From assembly GCF_004168255.1 (NCBI RefSeq), contig NZ_SEWG01000003.1, positions 62,001 to 126,000 on the forward strand: a stretch of 64,000 nt of DNA, written 5' to 3'. The DNA is from Mucilaginibacter terrigena (GTDB lineage Bacteria; Bacteroidota; Bacteroidia; Sphingobacteriales; Sphingobacteriaceae). Below, in pieces: positions 34,961 to 42,613 of this stretch; position 1 is the stretch's first letter; each line of letters starts with the position of its first letter. The notes under the pieces were generated by a model. The model did not search any database, had not been told where the DNA came from, and saw only the letters and a list, made by a program, of their open reading frames with translations. The position numbers were made by a program, and so were the translations under genes.

Positions 34961-35809
34961 CTATATAAGCAGATAATGCACATATGCAATTCCGGTACGG
35001 TAAACTGCAATAACCAGCACAAACCAACATACAAACCCCAGTGTTTTTAGCGCGGTAATAAATATTGATTGTTTGTAAACCCGTTTAAACGAGGCATACA
35101 TATACCAAATAACAGGTATAATTACCAGCGAAACAAACATGGAGTGGTGAGCTTTAAAAACATCGGTTTTTGATATTGGCAAAATAACAATCGCGGCGTA
35201 GATCATGAAAAATAAAAGCATAAACGAAAAGAAGTGCGTAGCAAATACAATATGCGGTACTATCTTTTTTTGCTTGGTGAAATTAAGCATCCAAAGCCCA
35301 ATAGCCAGTAGTGGAATAAGTAAAATAATAAAAGCCTTGGCGGTATCGGGCAGGGTATTGTCAAACGCTTCGATGTAGGCTGCCGTGCTGATGCCTTTAT
35401 GCGCTGCCCCTTTGGCCACAAGCCGGCGTGCTAAAATAGCTACCGGGTCTGGCCCGGCTACCATATATTTTAAATAGTAAAGAAAAAGGTCGACTTGCTT
35501 AAGCAGGAAAAAGTAAATGATGTTGATGATGATGTAAAGCTGTAAGGGCTTCATGAGCTTTACACGCCGGCCCGCCAAAAACTCTGCTGTAAGCTTGCCC
35601 GGATAAAGCAGCAGGTATTTTACCGATTGAAAAAATTTCCCATCAAAGTGCGTGAAAATATCTACTGTTTGCTCCGCGAACTTTTTTAATGATAGATCCT
35701 TTTCATTGATTTGCTTCTCGCCGCAGGCATAGCAAAACTTTCCCATAAAAGCCTCGCCGCAAGTTGGGCAGGCATTAGCAATTATTTGTATGTCGTTTGG
35801 TTTACTCAT
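34961..35809 (-). CDS. DUF3667 membrane protein with zinc ribbon
   Basis: 282 residues. The N-terminal ribbon has CPTC (14-17) and CYAC about 12 residues later, then the DUF3667 segment (FTHFDGKFFQSVKYLLLYPGKLTAEFLAGRRVKLMKPLQLYI), then about five transmembrane helices. The family is common in Bacteroidota and uncharacterised. A cytosolic metal ribbon joined to a membrane domain suggests a sensor or assembly role, but that is a guess. Divergent from the GbsR gene. Confidence 0.85.
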   Translation of the reverse strand: MSKPNDIQIIANACPTCGEAFMGKFCYACGEKQINEKDLSLKKFAEQTVDIFTHFDGKFFQSVKYLLLYPGKLTAEFLAGRRVKLMKPLQLYIIINIIYFFLLKQVDLFLYYLKYMVAGPDPVAILARRLVAKGAAHKGISTAAYIEAFDNTLPDTAKAFIILLIPLLAIGLWMLNFTKQKKIVPHIVFATHFFSFMLLFFMIYAAIVILPISKTDVFKAHHSMFVSLVIIPVIWYMYASFKRVYKQSIFITALKTLGFVCWFVLVIAVYRTGIAYVHYLLI

Positions 35810-35883
35810 GGCGCAGGTTTCGTTTATCTAAAATAAAAATCTTAAAGAGATAATAAAGAACAGATGTAGAATTTCAATAAAAT

Positions 35884-35909
35884 AAACTTTCAATATATTT
35901 TGAAAGTTT
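35884..35909. promoter_or_regulatory. Operator palindrome over the GbsR promoter
   Basis: Perfect 10-bp arms AAACTTTCAA/TTGAAAGTTT with a 6-base centre. The 18-base core TTTCAATATATTTTGAAA (35888-35905) recurs at 36458. It covers the -33 box (35899-35902). A lone half-site TTTCAATA lies at 35872-35879. Confidence 0.6.
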
Positions 35910-35928
35910 AAAAAGTTATTTATATTTG
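35899..35928 (+). promoter_or_regulatory. Promoter of the GbsR/MarR gene
   Basis: TTTG (35899-35902), 18 bases, TATATTTG (35921-35928): both boxes are consensus. The ATG at 35932 follows almost at once, so the mRNA is probably leaderless. Confidence 0.6.
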
Positions 35929-35931
35929 CAT

Positions 35932-36438
35932 ATGGAATTACCTGAGGCAAAGCAAAAATTTATTGAGGCGTGGGGCAAGTTAGGATCTGAGTGGGGCATT
36001 AACCGCACAATGGCCCAGGTGCATGCTTTGCTGCTGGTAACCTCAACCGAGCTAACTACCGAAGAGATCATGGAGAGCCTGAGTATATCACGGGGTAACG
36101 CTAACATGACCCTTCGCGACCTGATGGGCTGGGGCCTGGTTGAAAAACTGCATAAAGCAGGCGAACGCAAAGAATACTTTTTTGCCGATAAAAACACCTG
36201 GAACATTGCCCGCCAGGTAGCCAAAGAACGCCGCAAACGCGAACTGGAGCCGGTTATGAAAATATTAGACGAACTGGTAAAAGTAAAAGGCGATAGCAAA
36301 GACCCGGAATTTGCAACCTTCAACAAATCTGTAACCGATATTAACAAAATGGCTAAAAACGTTGATAAAACTTTAGAGACTATGCTAAAGGCTGAAGAAA
36401 ACTGGTTTTGGGGTTCTATCTTTAAAATGTTCAAGTAA
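35932..36438 (+). CDS. GbsR/MarR family transcriptional regulator
   Basis: 168 residues from ATG 35932 (MELPEAKQKFIEAWGKLGSEWGIN). A winged helix-turn-helix is at about 20-90 (TTEEIMESLSISRGNANMTLRDLMGWGLVEKL, then RKEYFFADKN), followed by a helical dimerisation tail. GbsR members repress osmoprotectant or membrane-stress genes. A palindrome over its promoter and a second identically spaced one in front of the operon at 36531 indicate autoregulation and control of the four genes that follow. Confidence 0.88.
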   Translation: MELPEAKQKFIEAWGKLGSEWGINRTMAQVHALLLVTSTELTTEEIMESLSISRGNANMTLRDLMGWGLVEKLHKAGERKEYFFADKNTWNIARQVAKERRKRELEPVMKILDELVKVKGDSKDPEFATFNKSVTDINKMAKNVDKTLETMLKAEENWFWGSIFKMFK

Positions 36439-36457
36439 CATTTTTTTGCATTATATA

Positions 36458-36475
36458 TTTCAATATTTATTGAAA
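36458..36475. promoter_or_regulatory. Second GbsR-type operator, before the membrane-protein operon
   Basis: TTTCAATATTTATTGAAA: perfect 8-bp arms, the same length as the core at 35888 and differing only in the central bases. It lies 56 bases before the ATG at 36531. Confidence 0.55.
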
Positions 36476-36530
36476 ATTCAAATAGTACTAATATTTTAAT
36501 CTTTATTTTTCACCATTAACAATTCACATC

Positions 36531-36911
36531 ATGAACTATTTTATTTTAACCTACGCATTTTATTTGGCCATTAGCATTGCATTAACCGTTTGGGTCGCCA
36601 AGGTGCTGTTTAAAAACGGGAGGGTATTTTTGGTCGACATTTTTCACGGTAACCAAGAGCTTGCCGACTCTGTAAACCGGCTGCTTGTGGTAGGCTTTTA
36701 TCTTGTTAACATTGGCTACATGAGTTTGGTGCTGAAGGAAGAGGGTTCTATTCAAAGCACCCAGGTATTGATTGAAGTGCTGAGCCGTAAATTGGGCTGC
36801 ATTATTCTGATACTTGGCGGGATGCACTTCCTTAACCTCACCATCTTTTTTAAACTGCGTAACCGCGCACGTAACGAGAAACCAATTTTCGCACGCTCTG
36901 AAGAAAAGTAA
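36531..36911 (+). CDS. Small integral membrane protein
   Basis: 126 residues with three transmembrane segments (about 2-26, 48-66, 86-106) and a basic tail. No family name recognised. It follows a GbsR-type operator and begins an operon with the DCC1-like, TIGR01777 and 166-residue membrane proteins (gaps of 28, 10 and 11 bases). Confidence 0.7.
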   Translation: MNYFILTYAFYLAISIALTVWVAKVLFKNGRVFLVDIFHGNQELADSVNRLLVVGFYLVNIGYMSLVLKEEGSIQSTQVLIEVLSRKLGCIILILGGMHFLNLTIFFKLRNRARNEKPIFARSEEK

Positions 36912-36939
36912 ATATTTACAGAATCTAAATAGTATAACC

Positions 36940-37755
36940 ATGAAAACGCTTGGCAATCACACCATATTTTTTGACGCCGAATGCCCTATGTGCAAACTGT
37001 ACACCAAAGCCTTTGTGCAAACAGGTTTACTTGATAAGGATGGCCGCGAGGCATACCAGCACTTAGATACCAACACCTGCCCCATGGTTGACAGGCAGCG
37101 CGCCGTAAACGAAATAGCCCTGGTAAACCAGGAAACCGGTGAGGTTACTTATGGTGTAAAAAGCCTTTTTAAAATTATTGGTAACGCTATGCCTGTGTTT
37201 AAGCCGCTATTTAATTTTGTGCCCTTTGTATGGATGATGGGTAAACTCTATAGCTTTATATCATATAACCGCAGGGTTATTATACCATCAGCTGGCGATG
37301 GCTATGCCTTGCAGCCTACCTTTAAATTGAGATATCGCATAGCCTACCTGGTGTTTGCCTGGGCCGTTACATCATACATACTTACGCTTTATGCCGGGTT
37401 ATTACAAGGTATAATGCCTGTTGGTAACCTGTACCGCGAAGGCCTGATATGCGGCGGACAAATATTTTTCCAGGGGATAATTATCAGTTTGATAGCCAGT
37501 GAAAAGAAGTGGGAGTACCTGGGTAACATGATGACCATCTCTTTTGGCGGCGGGCTATTGTTATTGCCCATGCTGCTATTGGCCGGTATTACAGGGCAGT
37601 ATCCGGTATTATACGCGGGCTACTTTATGTTGGTTGCCGGGCTGATGTTTTTAGAGCACATCCGCAGAAGTAAGCTATTAAATATAGGGTGGGTGCTTAC
37701 CATTAGCTGGGCTATCTACCGCGCCATCATACTTTTGGTTATCTTATTCGTTTAA
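36940..37755 (+). CDS. DCC1-like thiol-disulfide oxidoreductase fused to a membrane domain
   Basis: 271 residues from ATG 36940 (MKTLGNHTIFFDAEC). The frame extends upstream but overlaps the previous gene without homology. Residues 1-120 are DCC1-like: FFDAECPMCKLYTKAF gives the CxxC, and YGVKSLFKIIG follows. From about 130 four or five transmembrane helices are present. DCC proteins are thioredoxin-fold disulfide exchangers; here the CxxC domain seems tied to the membrane by its own C-terminal domain. Second gene of the GbsR-linked operon. Confidence 0.85.
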   Translation: MKTLGNHTIFFDAECPMCKLYTKAFVQTGLLDKDGREAYQHLDTNTCPMVDRQRAVNEIALVNQETGEVTYGVKSLFKIIGNAMPVFKPLFNFVPFVWMMGKLYSFISYNRRVIIPSAGDGYALQPTFKLRYRIAYLVFAWAVTSYILTLYAGLLQGIMPVGNLYREGLICGGQIFFQGIIISLIASEKKWEYLGNMMTISFGGGLLLLPMLLLAGITGQYPVLYAGYFMLVAGLMFLEHIRRSKLLNIGWVLTISWAIYRAIILLVILFV

Positions 37756-37765
37756 ACTTATCATC

Positions 37766-38692
37766 ATGAAATACAGCAAAATAATACTGGCAGGTGGCAA
37801 TGGCCAAATAGGTAAGGCCCTCGCTGGATATTATAAAGGCATAGCCGATGAAATTATCATCCTGAGCAGGAAACCCGCGCCGGCAAAAGGTAATATTAAA
37901 ACACTGGTATGGGATGGCCGAACCCCGGGCGACTGGGCAAAGGAACTGGAAGGCGCTGATCTGCTGGTAAACCTTTGCGGTAAAAATGTGAACTGCCGTT
38001 ATACAAAAGAAAACCGCGAAGATATCATCCGCTCAAGAGTGGAGCCAACAAAATTACTTGGGAAGGTTATCGACGGCCTGATCAATCCGCCTAAACTTTG
38101 GATCAATGCGGCGTCTGCTACCATCTATCGCCACGCGGAAGACCGCCCGCAGGATGAAGAAACAGGTGAAATTGGCTATGGTTTTTCTATAGAGGTTTGT
38201 AAACAATGGGAACAAACGTTTTTTGAAACAGAAACTCCCAATACCCGTAAGGTTGCGTTACGTACCAGTATCGTACTTGGGCGTAATGATGGCGCTTTAC
38301 CAAGGTTGATTAACCTGGTTAAAACCGGTATGGGCGGCCGGCAGGGCGATGGGCAGCAATACATTTCGTGGGTACATGAGCAGGACGTTGTTAACTGTAC
38401 CGAATGGCTGCTGCAGCATCCCGAAGTTAACGGCGTGCTCAACTGTACAGCCCCGCATCCCCTAAAAAACACCGAATTTATGAAAGAACTGCGCAATGCC
38501 TGCGGCGTTCCGTTTGGTTTGCCTGCACCGGCGTGGCTGCTGGAAATGGGCGCAGCGCTAATAGGTACTGAAACAGAACTGATATTGAAGAGTCGGTGGG
38601 TGTTGCCCAAACGATTGCTGGATGCAGGCTTCGAGTTTCAGTTTAAAAAAGCAGGGCATGCTATTAAAGATATTTTAAGTATCAGGATCTAA
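37766..38692 (+). CDS. TIGR01777 family epimerase-like protein
   Basis: 308 residues. Rossmann motif GGNGQIGKAL at 11-20, then LVNLCGKNVNCRYTKENR, the active-site region INAASATIYRHAEDRPQDEE and the C-terminal DUF1731 segment (FGLPAPAWLLEMGAALIGTETELILKSRWVLPKRLLDAGF). The family is an extended SDR related to cell-division inhibitor SulA-like (YfcH) proteins; its substrate is unknown. In Bacteroidota it often accompanies DCC1 and photolyase genes. Third gene of the operon. Confidence 0.9.
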   Translation: MKYSKIILAGGNGQIGKALAGYYKGIADEIIILSRKPAPAKGNIKTLVWDGRTPGDWAKELEGADLLVNLCGKNVNCRYTKENREDIIRSRVEPTKLLGKVIDGLINPPKLWINAASATIYRHAEDRPQDEETGEIGYGFSIEVCKQWEQTFFETETPNTRKVALRTSIVLGRNDGALPRLINLVKTGMGGRQGDGQQYISWVHEQDVVNCTEWLLQHPEVNGVLNCTAPHPLKNTEFMKELRNACGVPFGLPAPAWLLEMGAALIGTETELILKSRWVLPKRLLDAGFEFQFKKAGHAIKDILSIRI

Positions 38693-38703
38693 ATTTAAAC
38701 ACC

Positions 38704-39204
38704 ATGAACCCTACCCAGATACAACTAAAAAGGAAGATAAAACGCTGGCTGATATTTTTGATGGCCGGATTGGTATTAAGCGGCATTACCGCGTTTCCGA
38801 TAGAAAGCGAATTGGCTATCGCGATGAGCAACATCAATATCTTTTCGCCTAAAATGCAGCACTGGCTTACCACCATTTACACAGCCGTAACACATACTAA
38901 CGCCCAATACCCATACCTAAGCTATGGTACCGACTGGCTGGCCTTTGCCCACATTGTTATCGCTATAGCGTTTATAGGCCCCCTGCGCGACCCGGTGCGA
39001 AACGTTTGGGTGCTGCAGTTTGGTATGATAGCCTGTGTTCTCATATTCCCGCTGGCCTTTATTGCAGGGCCTGTCAGGCATATCCCCTTGTTCTGGCAAC
39101 TGGTAGATTGTTCTTTTGGGGTGATTGGAATTATTCCCCTGTATGTTGCTTGTCGTTACACCTACCAGTTAGAAAATATCACAAATAATGGCCATTTTAA
39201 ATAA
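38704..39204 (+). CDS. Integral membrane protein of unknown function
   Basis: 166 residues with four transmembrane segments (about 12-30, 80-97, 105-122, 130-150). The loop between the first two carries IFSPKMQHWLTTIYTAVTH and YPYLSYGTDWLAFAH, with conserved-looking Trp and His. No domain name is known to me. Last gene of the GbsR-linked operon, 11 bases after the epimerase. It converges on the DUF1801 gene. Confidence 0.7.
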   Translation: MNPTQIQLKRKIKRWLIFLMAGLVLSGITAFPIESELAIAMSNINIFSPKMQHWLTTIYTAVTHTNAQYPYLSYGTDWLAFAHIVIAIAFIGPLRDPVRNVWVLQFGMIACVLIFPLAFIAGPVRHIPLFWQLVDCSFGVIGIIPLYVACRYTYQLENITNNGHFK

Positions 39205-39224
39205 TAGGTTAAACGATTGTATTA

Positions 39225-39575
39225 CTAATGCCGATAAACATCAAGCATTTGGTTCAGGATGTTATCTATCTTGCCCATCGGCAGGTCCTGTGACGGATCA
39301 AGAAGCAATATCTTCATTTTAGCCCTTTTCTCGATGATCAGATCGGGATGGATAACCAGGTTACCGGTTACTATACCAAGGTAGGGCTGCCGAAGCTTTT
39401 TGTGGACCCATAGGTAACACATCATCTTGCCATTATAGCAAAAGAAAGGCATACCATATTTCCATGCTTCGGTAATGTTGCTATCCAATTTAAGGATGTG
39501 ACCGCGCAGGTATTGCAGACAACTTTGGGTTGGTTCGGCATGTTGCAAAAAATAGTGGTCAAAAGGGCTAAGCAT
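39225..39575 (-). CDS. DUF1801 (YdhG-like) protein
   Basis: 116 residues. The DUF1801 signature is NITEAWKYGMPFFCYNGKMMCYLWVHKKLRQPYLGIV, followed by a C-terminal helix. These small cytosolic proteins share a fold with frataxin-like domains and have no firm role. The gene lies alone; a 9-bp palindrome at 39686-39705 sits 111 bases upstream. Confidence 0.85.
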   Translation of the reverse strand: MLSPFDHYFLQHAEPTQSCLQYLRGHILKLDSNITEAWKYGMPFFCYNGKMMCYLWVHKKLRQPYLGIVTGNLVIHPDLIIEKRAKMKILLLDPSQDLPMGKIDNILNQMLDVYRH

Positions 39576-39685
39576 GGTTTATTTCATTTCTACATTATAA
39601 TCCCTTGCTATGTACGATAGCTCGTATAGATAAACAAAATTACCAGTGTTAAATGAAACTTTCTTAACTGTACCCTTAAGTAATG

Positions 39686-39705
39686 TGCTAAGCTAAAGCT
39701 TAGCA
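39686..39705. promoter_or_regulatory. Perfect palindrome between DUF1801 and GntR genes
   Basis: TGCTAAGCT-AA-AGCTTAGCA. No T-run on either strand. It could be an operator for the DUF1801 gene. The rest of the gap 39576-39802 shows nothing else. Confidence 0.35.
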
Positions 39706-39802
39706 TAATGCCAATTACGTATTTAATAGGGGTAAAAACTTCCAGTCACTTATAATGTAAAGGATCCAGGATAGCTATTTATTTAGATCGATAAACATTT
39801 GA

Positions 39803-40531
39803 TTACCGCCTGCTCTCTACAGTGTACACAAAGCTATCGGCTTTGTAATAGCCCAGGTTATATTCAAGCGGGCGCTCGCCCTGGTCAAATACAAATCGCT
39901 TGCGGAACAGTACCGGGCTGCCATTAGTTATCCTTAGCTTATTAGCTATGATATCATCGGCGGCGTGGGCGCTTATTTCCTCTTTAGATAAGGTGGCTAC
40001 AGTAGAATATTCCATTTCCAGCAATTCGTAAAGCGGGCGTTTAAAATCCTCGTCGCCGGTTAGCCCAATGCGGGGGTGAAAGTAAGAGATGAAATACACG
40101 AAGGGCTCGTCTGACCGGCCGCGCACGCGTTCCATTTTCAACACCTTCCTGTCTGTTTTTATTTCAAAAAAATTGGCCAGTATCTCGTCCGGGTAAACCC
40201 AGGTAACATGCAGTTCGAAGTTTTTTATGGTGATACCCCGCAACTTCATTTCCTGCGAAAAGCTGAGCCAGTTATTTGATTTTGAGCTTACAGTTGCCTG
40301 GTTAACCTTTGTACCGGTCCGTTTTTTACGGATCAGCAGCCCTTCAAAAACAAGCTTATTAATGGCCTGGCGTAAAGTAGTGCGCGATATGGCGAGCACC
40401 TTTGCCAGGTCAACCTCGTTGGGCAACAGCTTTCCGTTTTGAAATTCTTCTTCCGCTATCATGCTTCTTAAAAGTTCTTCGGCTTGTATATGCAGCGGAA
40501 TAGGGCTTTTATGATCAATAGAATATTTCAT
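39803..40531 (-). CDS. GntR family regulator, HutC/UTRA type, of the mannan locus
   Basis: 242 residues. The winged helix-turn-helix is at about 8-75 (PIPLHIQAEELLRSMIAEEEF, LPNEVDLAKVLAISRTTLRQAINKLVFEGLL). A UTRA effector domain follows (about 95-240, VLKMERVRGRSDEPFVYFISYFHP, then PLEYNLGYYKADSFVY). UTRA domains bind phosphorylated sugars, so a mannose phosphate is a natural inducer here (inferred). It diverges from manA; three similar sites in the shared gap are candidate operators. This contrasts with the hybrid two-component, SusR or ECF control usual for such loci. Confidence 0.92.
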   Translation of the reverse strand: MKYSIDHKSPIPLHIQAEELLRSMIAEEEFQNGKLLPNEVDLAKVLAISRTTLRQAINKLVFEGLLIRKKRTGTKVNQATVSSKSNNWLSFSQEMKLRGITIKNFELHVTWVYPDEILANFFEIKTDRKVLKMERVRGRSDEPFVYFISYFHPRIGLTGDEDFKRPLYELLEMEYSTVATLSKEEISAHAADDIIANKLRITNGSPVLFRKRFVFDQGERPLEYNLGYYKADSFVYTVESRR

Positions 40532-40580
40532 GGCGGTGTAATATATACAATTATAATAAATTTCAAATCACAAGTTTAAT

Positions 40581-40596
40581 TGTACATACATATGTA
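40581..40596. promoter_or_regulatory. Candidate GntR operator 1
   Basis: TGTACATACATATGTA, 50 bases upstream of the gntR start. It contains the palindromes TGTACA and TACATATGTA. Confidence 0.5.
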
Positions 40597-40683
40597 GCTT
40601 GTAAAAGCCTTAGTAAATCGCATATAGTGTGATTTTTACACCTAAAATTTTATTTTTTAATTTATTTGGTATTGTAAAATTTG

Positions 40684-40699
40684 TTCATATGTTTGTACA
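40684..40699. promoter_or_regulatory. Candidate GntR operator 2 (inverted copy)
   Basis: TTCATATGTTTGTACA; its reverse complement TGTACAAACATATGAA matches operator 1 at 14 of 16 positions. Confidence 0.5.
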
Positions 40700-40782
40700 T
40701 TATAATCATAAACCAATAGTTTTTTTAATTTTCCCGGATTGAAGCAGAGGCCTTAAATGGCCTACTTATGTGGAAATTAATA

Positions 40783-40798
40783 TGTACATACATTACTA
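40783..40798. promoter_or_regulatory. Candidate GntR operator 3
   Basis: TGTACATACATTACTA, identical to operator 1 over the first 11 bases and ending 7 bases before the manA ATG, where bound repressor would block initiation. Confidence 0.45.
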
Positions 40799-40805
40799 CA
40801 AATAA

Positions 40806-42608
40806 ATGAATATTGATATTAAAGATTACAAGGCAGAAGGTGTTGAGACGGAATTAAGAAAAACCAGTCAATTTTTAATGCCTGCAAAATTACCTGACAC
40901 CTTTAATGCTGATGGAGGCTATAATATATTCCCGGCCTGCGCATTAGGTGCCGGAAAGATATTTAACGGTTTTCATTCGCTTGCGGAATATATTATTGAG
41001 CAAAAAACTGTTGTTATTGATGGCTTTGTGGGGTTGTTTTGGGATACCATACAGGCAAGGTTGCAGCATCATTTTACAGCCGCAGGCCTTAAAGTAAACT
41101 GGATAAACACCGGCACCTTTTTAAAGCCCGCTTCTGAAATTGAAAAACTTGTTGAGCCATTCTTGGGAGAGTATGAATCTGTTTGGGGTACCAAAACTAC
41201 CCTGTCATTAATTGATATTTATAATACCGGCATTACTCAACAGGTTGCAGATAATAGCGACCTTAATATTGTTATAGGCCCTGGCGCGGCGCTATCGGGA
41301 TGGAATGCCCCGGTTATTTATATCGACTTGCCAAAAAACGAATTGCAGTTTAGGATGCGTGCAGGCAGTATTACCAACTTAGGCGCTGCTCAGGCAAGCG
41401 AGCCTTTTCAAATGTACAAGCGCTTTTATTTTGTGGATTGGGTAATGCTTAATGATCACAAAAAAGCCATACTTGACCGAATTACCGTTATGGCAGACGG
41501 CCAATGGCCCGAAACCATAAATTGGATGCATAAAATTGATCTTGCAAAGGCACTTAATCAAATCAGCAGGTCGGTGTTGCGGGTGCGCCCATGGTTTGAG
41601 CCGGGTGCCTGGGGCGGCCAGTGGATAAAAAACAACATTAAAAACCTTAATACCGATGTAGTAAACCTTGCATGGTCTTTTGAGTTGATAGTGCCCGAGA
41701 ACGGCCTGGTGTTTGAAAGCGATGGTAACTTATTAGAGGTATCGTTTGATACCCTGATGTTTGAGAATAACAAAAACATATTGGGCAAACATGCCGAACG
41801 ATTTGGCGACGAATTCCCTATCCGTTTCGATTTTTTAGATACTTATAACGGAGGTAATTTATCTATACAGTGCCATCCAAAAGTTAAATACATACAAGAA
41901 AATTTTGGTGAGAAACTTACCCAGGATGAAACCTATTATATTTTAGACTGCGAGGATAACGCCCGCGTTTACCTGGGCTTTCAGGATAGTATCAACCCAA
42001 CAGAGTTTAGAAGTGTACTTGAAGAAAGCCAGGAAACAGGTAACGAGATAGAGATTGAAAAGTATGTGCAATCGCACCCGGCCCAAAAGCACGATCTGTT
42101 TTTGATCCCTAACAGTACAGTGCATAGCGCCGGCACCGGCAACCTGGTATTAGAGATAAGCGCCACGCCATACATTTTCACCTTTAAAATGTACGATTGG
42201 GTACGCCTTGACCTTGACGGTAACCCACGCCCTATCAATATCGACCACGCTTTTAACAACCTTGATTTTAACCGTAAGGGCAAGCAGGTATATCGCGAGT
42301 TGATCTCGAAACCGGCTGTAATAGAGCAGGGAGAGGGATACCAGCTTGTGCACGTACCAACCCATGCCGAGCATTTTTATGATGTGCACCGCATGGAGTT
42401 TGATAACAAAATTACTGTGGAAACCAATAATGTATGCCATGTGCTGATGCTGGTTGAAGGTAAATCAATATTGCTTGAAACCGCCGATGGCACCAAACAT
42501 CAGTTTGCCTACGCCGAAACATTTGTGGTACCAGCTGCGGCGGGTTCATACACCATTACCAATTTGGGTAAAGGCCGTGCAAAAGTTGTTAAAGCATTTT
42601 TAAAATAA
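40806..42608 (+). CDS. manA: Class I mannose-6-phosphate isomerase with N-terminal kinase-like domain
   Basis: 600 residues, well above the roughly 320-400 of ordinary type I enzymes. The C-terminal part (about 265-600) is the cupin isomerase: WGGQWIKNN, the zinc site LSIQCHPKVKYIQENFG, LIPNSTVHSAGTGNLVLEIS. The N-terminal 250 residues look like a P-loop kinase core (VVIDGFVGLFWDTIQARLQHHFTAAG), but the GxGKT residues are replaced by GLFWDT, so ATP binding is doubtful. It converts mannose-6-phosphate to fructose-6-phosphate, the last step for mannose released by this locus. First gene of the operon. Confidence 0.85.
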   Translation: MNIDIKDYKAEGVETELRKTSQFLMPAKLPDTFNADGGYNIFPACALGAGKIFNGFHSLAEYIIEQKTVVIDGFVGLFWDTIQARLQHHFTAAGLKVNWINTGTFLKPASEIEKLVEPFLGEYESVWGTKTTLSLIDIYNTGITQQVADNSDLNIVIGPGAALSGWNAPVIYIDLPKNELQFRMRAGSITNLGAAQASEPFQMYKRFYFVDWVMLNDHKKAILDRITVMADGQWPETINWMHKIDLAKALNQISRSVLRVRPWFEPGAWGGQWIKNNIKNLNTDVVNLAWSFELIVPENGLVFESDGNLLEVSFDTLMFENNKNILGKHAERFGDEFPIRFDFLDTYNGGNLSIQCHPKVKYIQENFGEKLTQDETYYILDCEDNARVYLGFQDSINPTEFRSVLEESQETGNEIEIEKYVQSHPAQKHDLFLIPNSTVHSAGTGNLVLEISATPYIFTFKMYDWVRLDLDGNPRPINIDHAFNNLDFNRKGKQVYRELISKPAVIEQGEGYQLVHVPTHAEHFYDVHRMEFDNKITVETNNVCHVLMLVEGKSILLETADGTKHQFAYAETFVVPAAAGSYTITNLGKGRAKVVKAFLK

Positions 42609-42613
42609 CAAAG

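Noticed and set aside
36582-36956. 124-codon minus-strand frame opposite the small membrane protein
   Set aside because: An antisense shadow; the plus-strand frame has clear transmembrane segments and sits in a tight operon.
40532-40805. Repeated TGTACATA elements considered as a CRISPR-like or mobile-element trace
   Set aside because: Only three copies, one inverted, with unequal spacing and no cas genes; operators explain them better.
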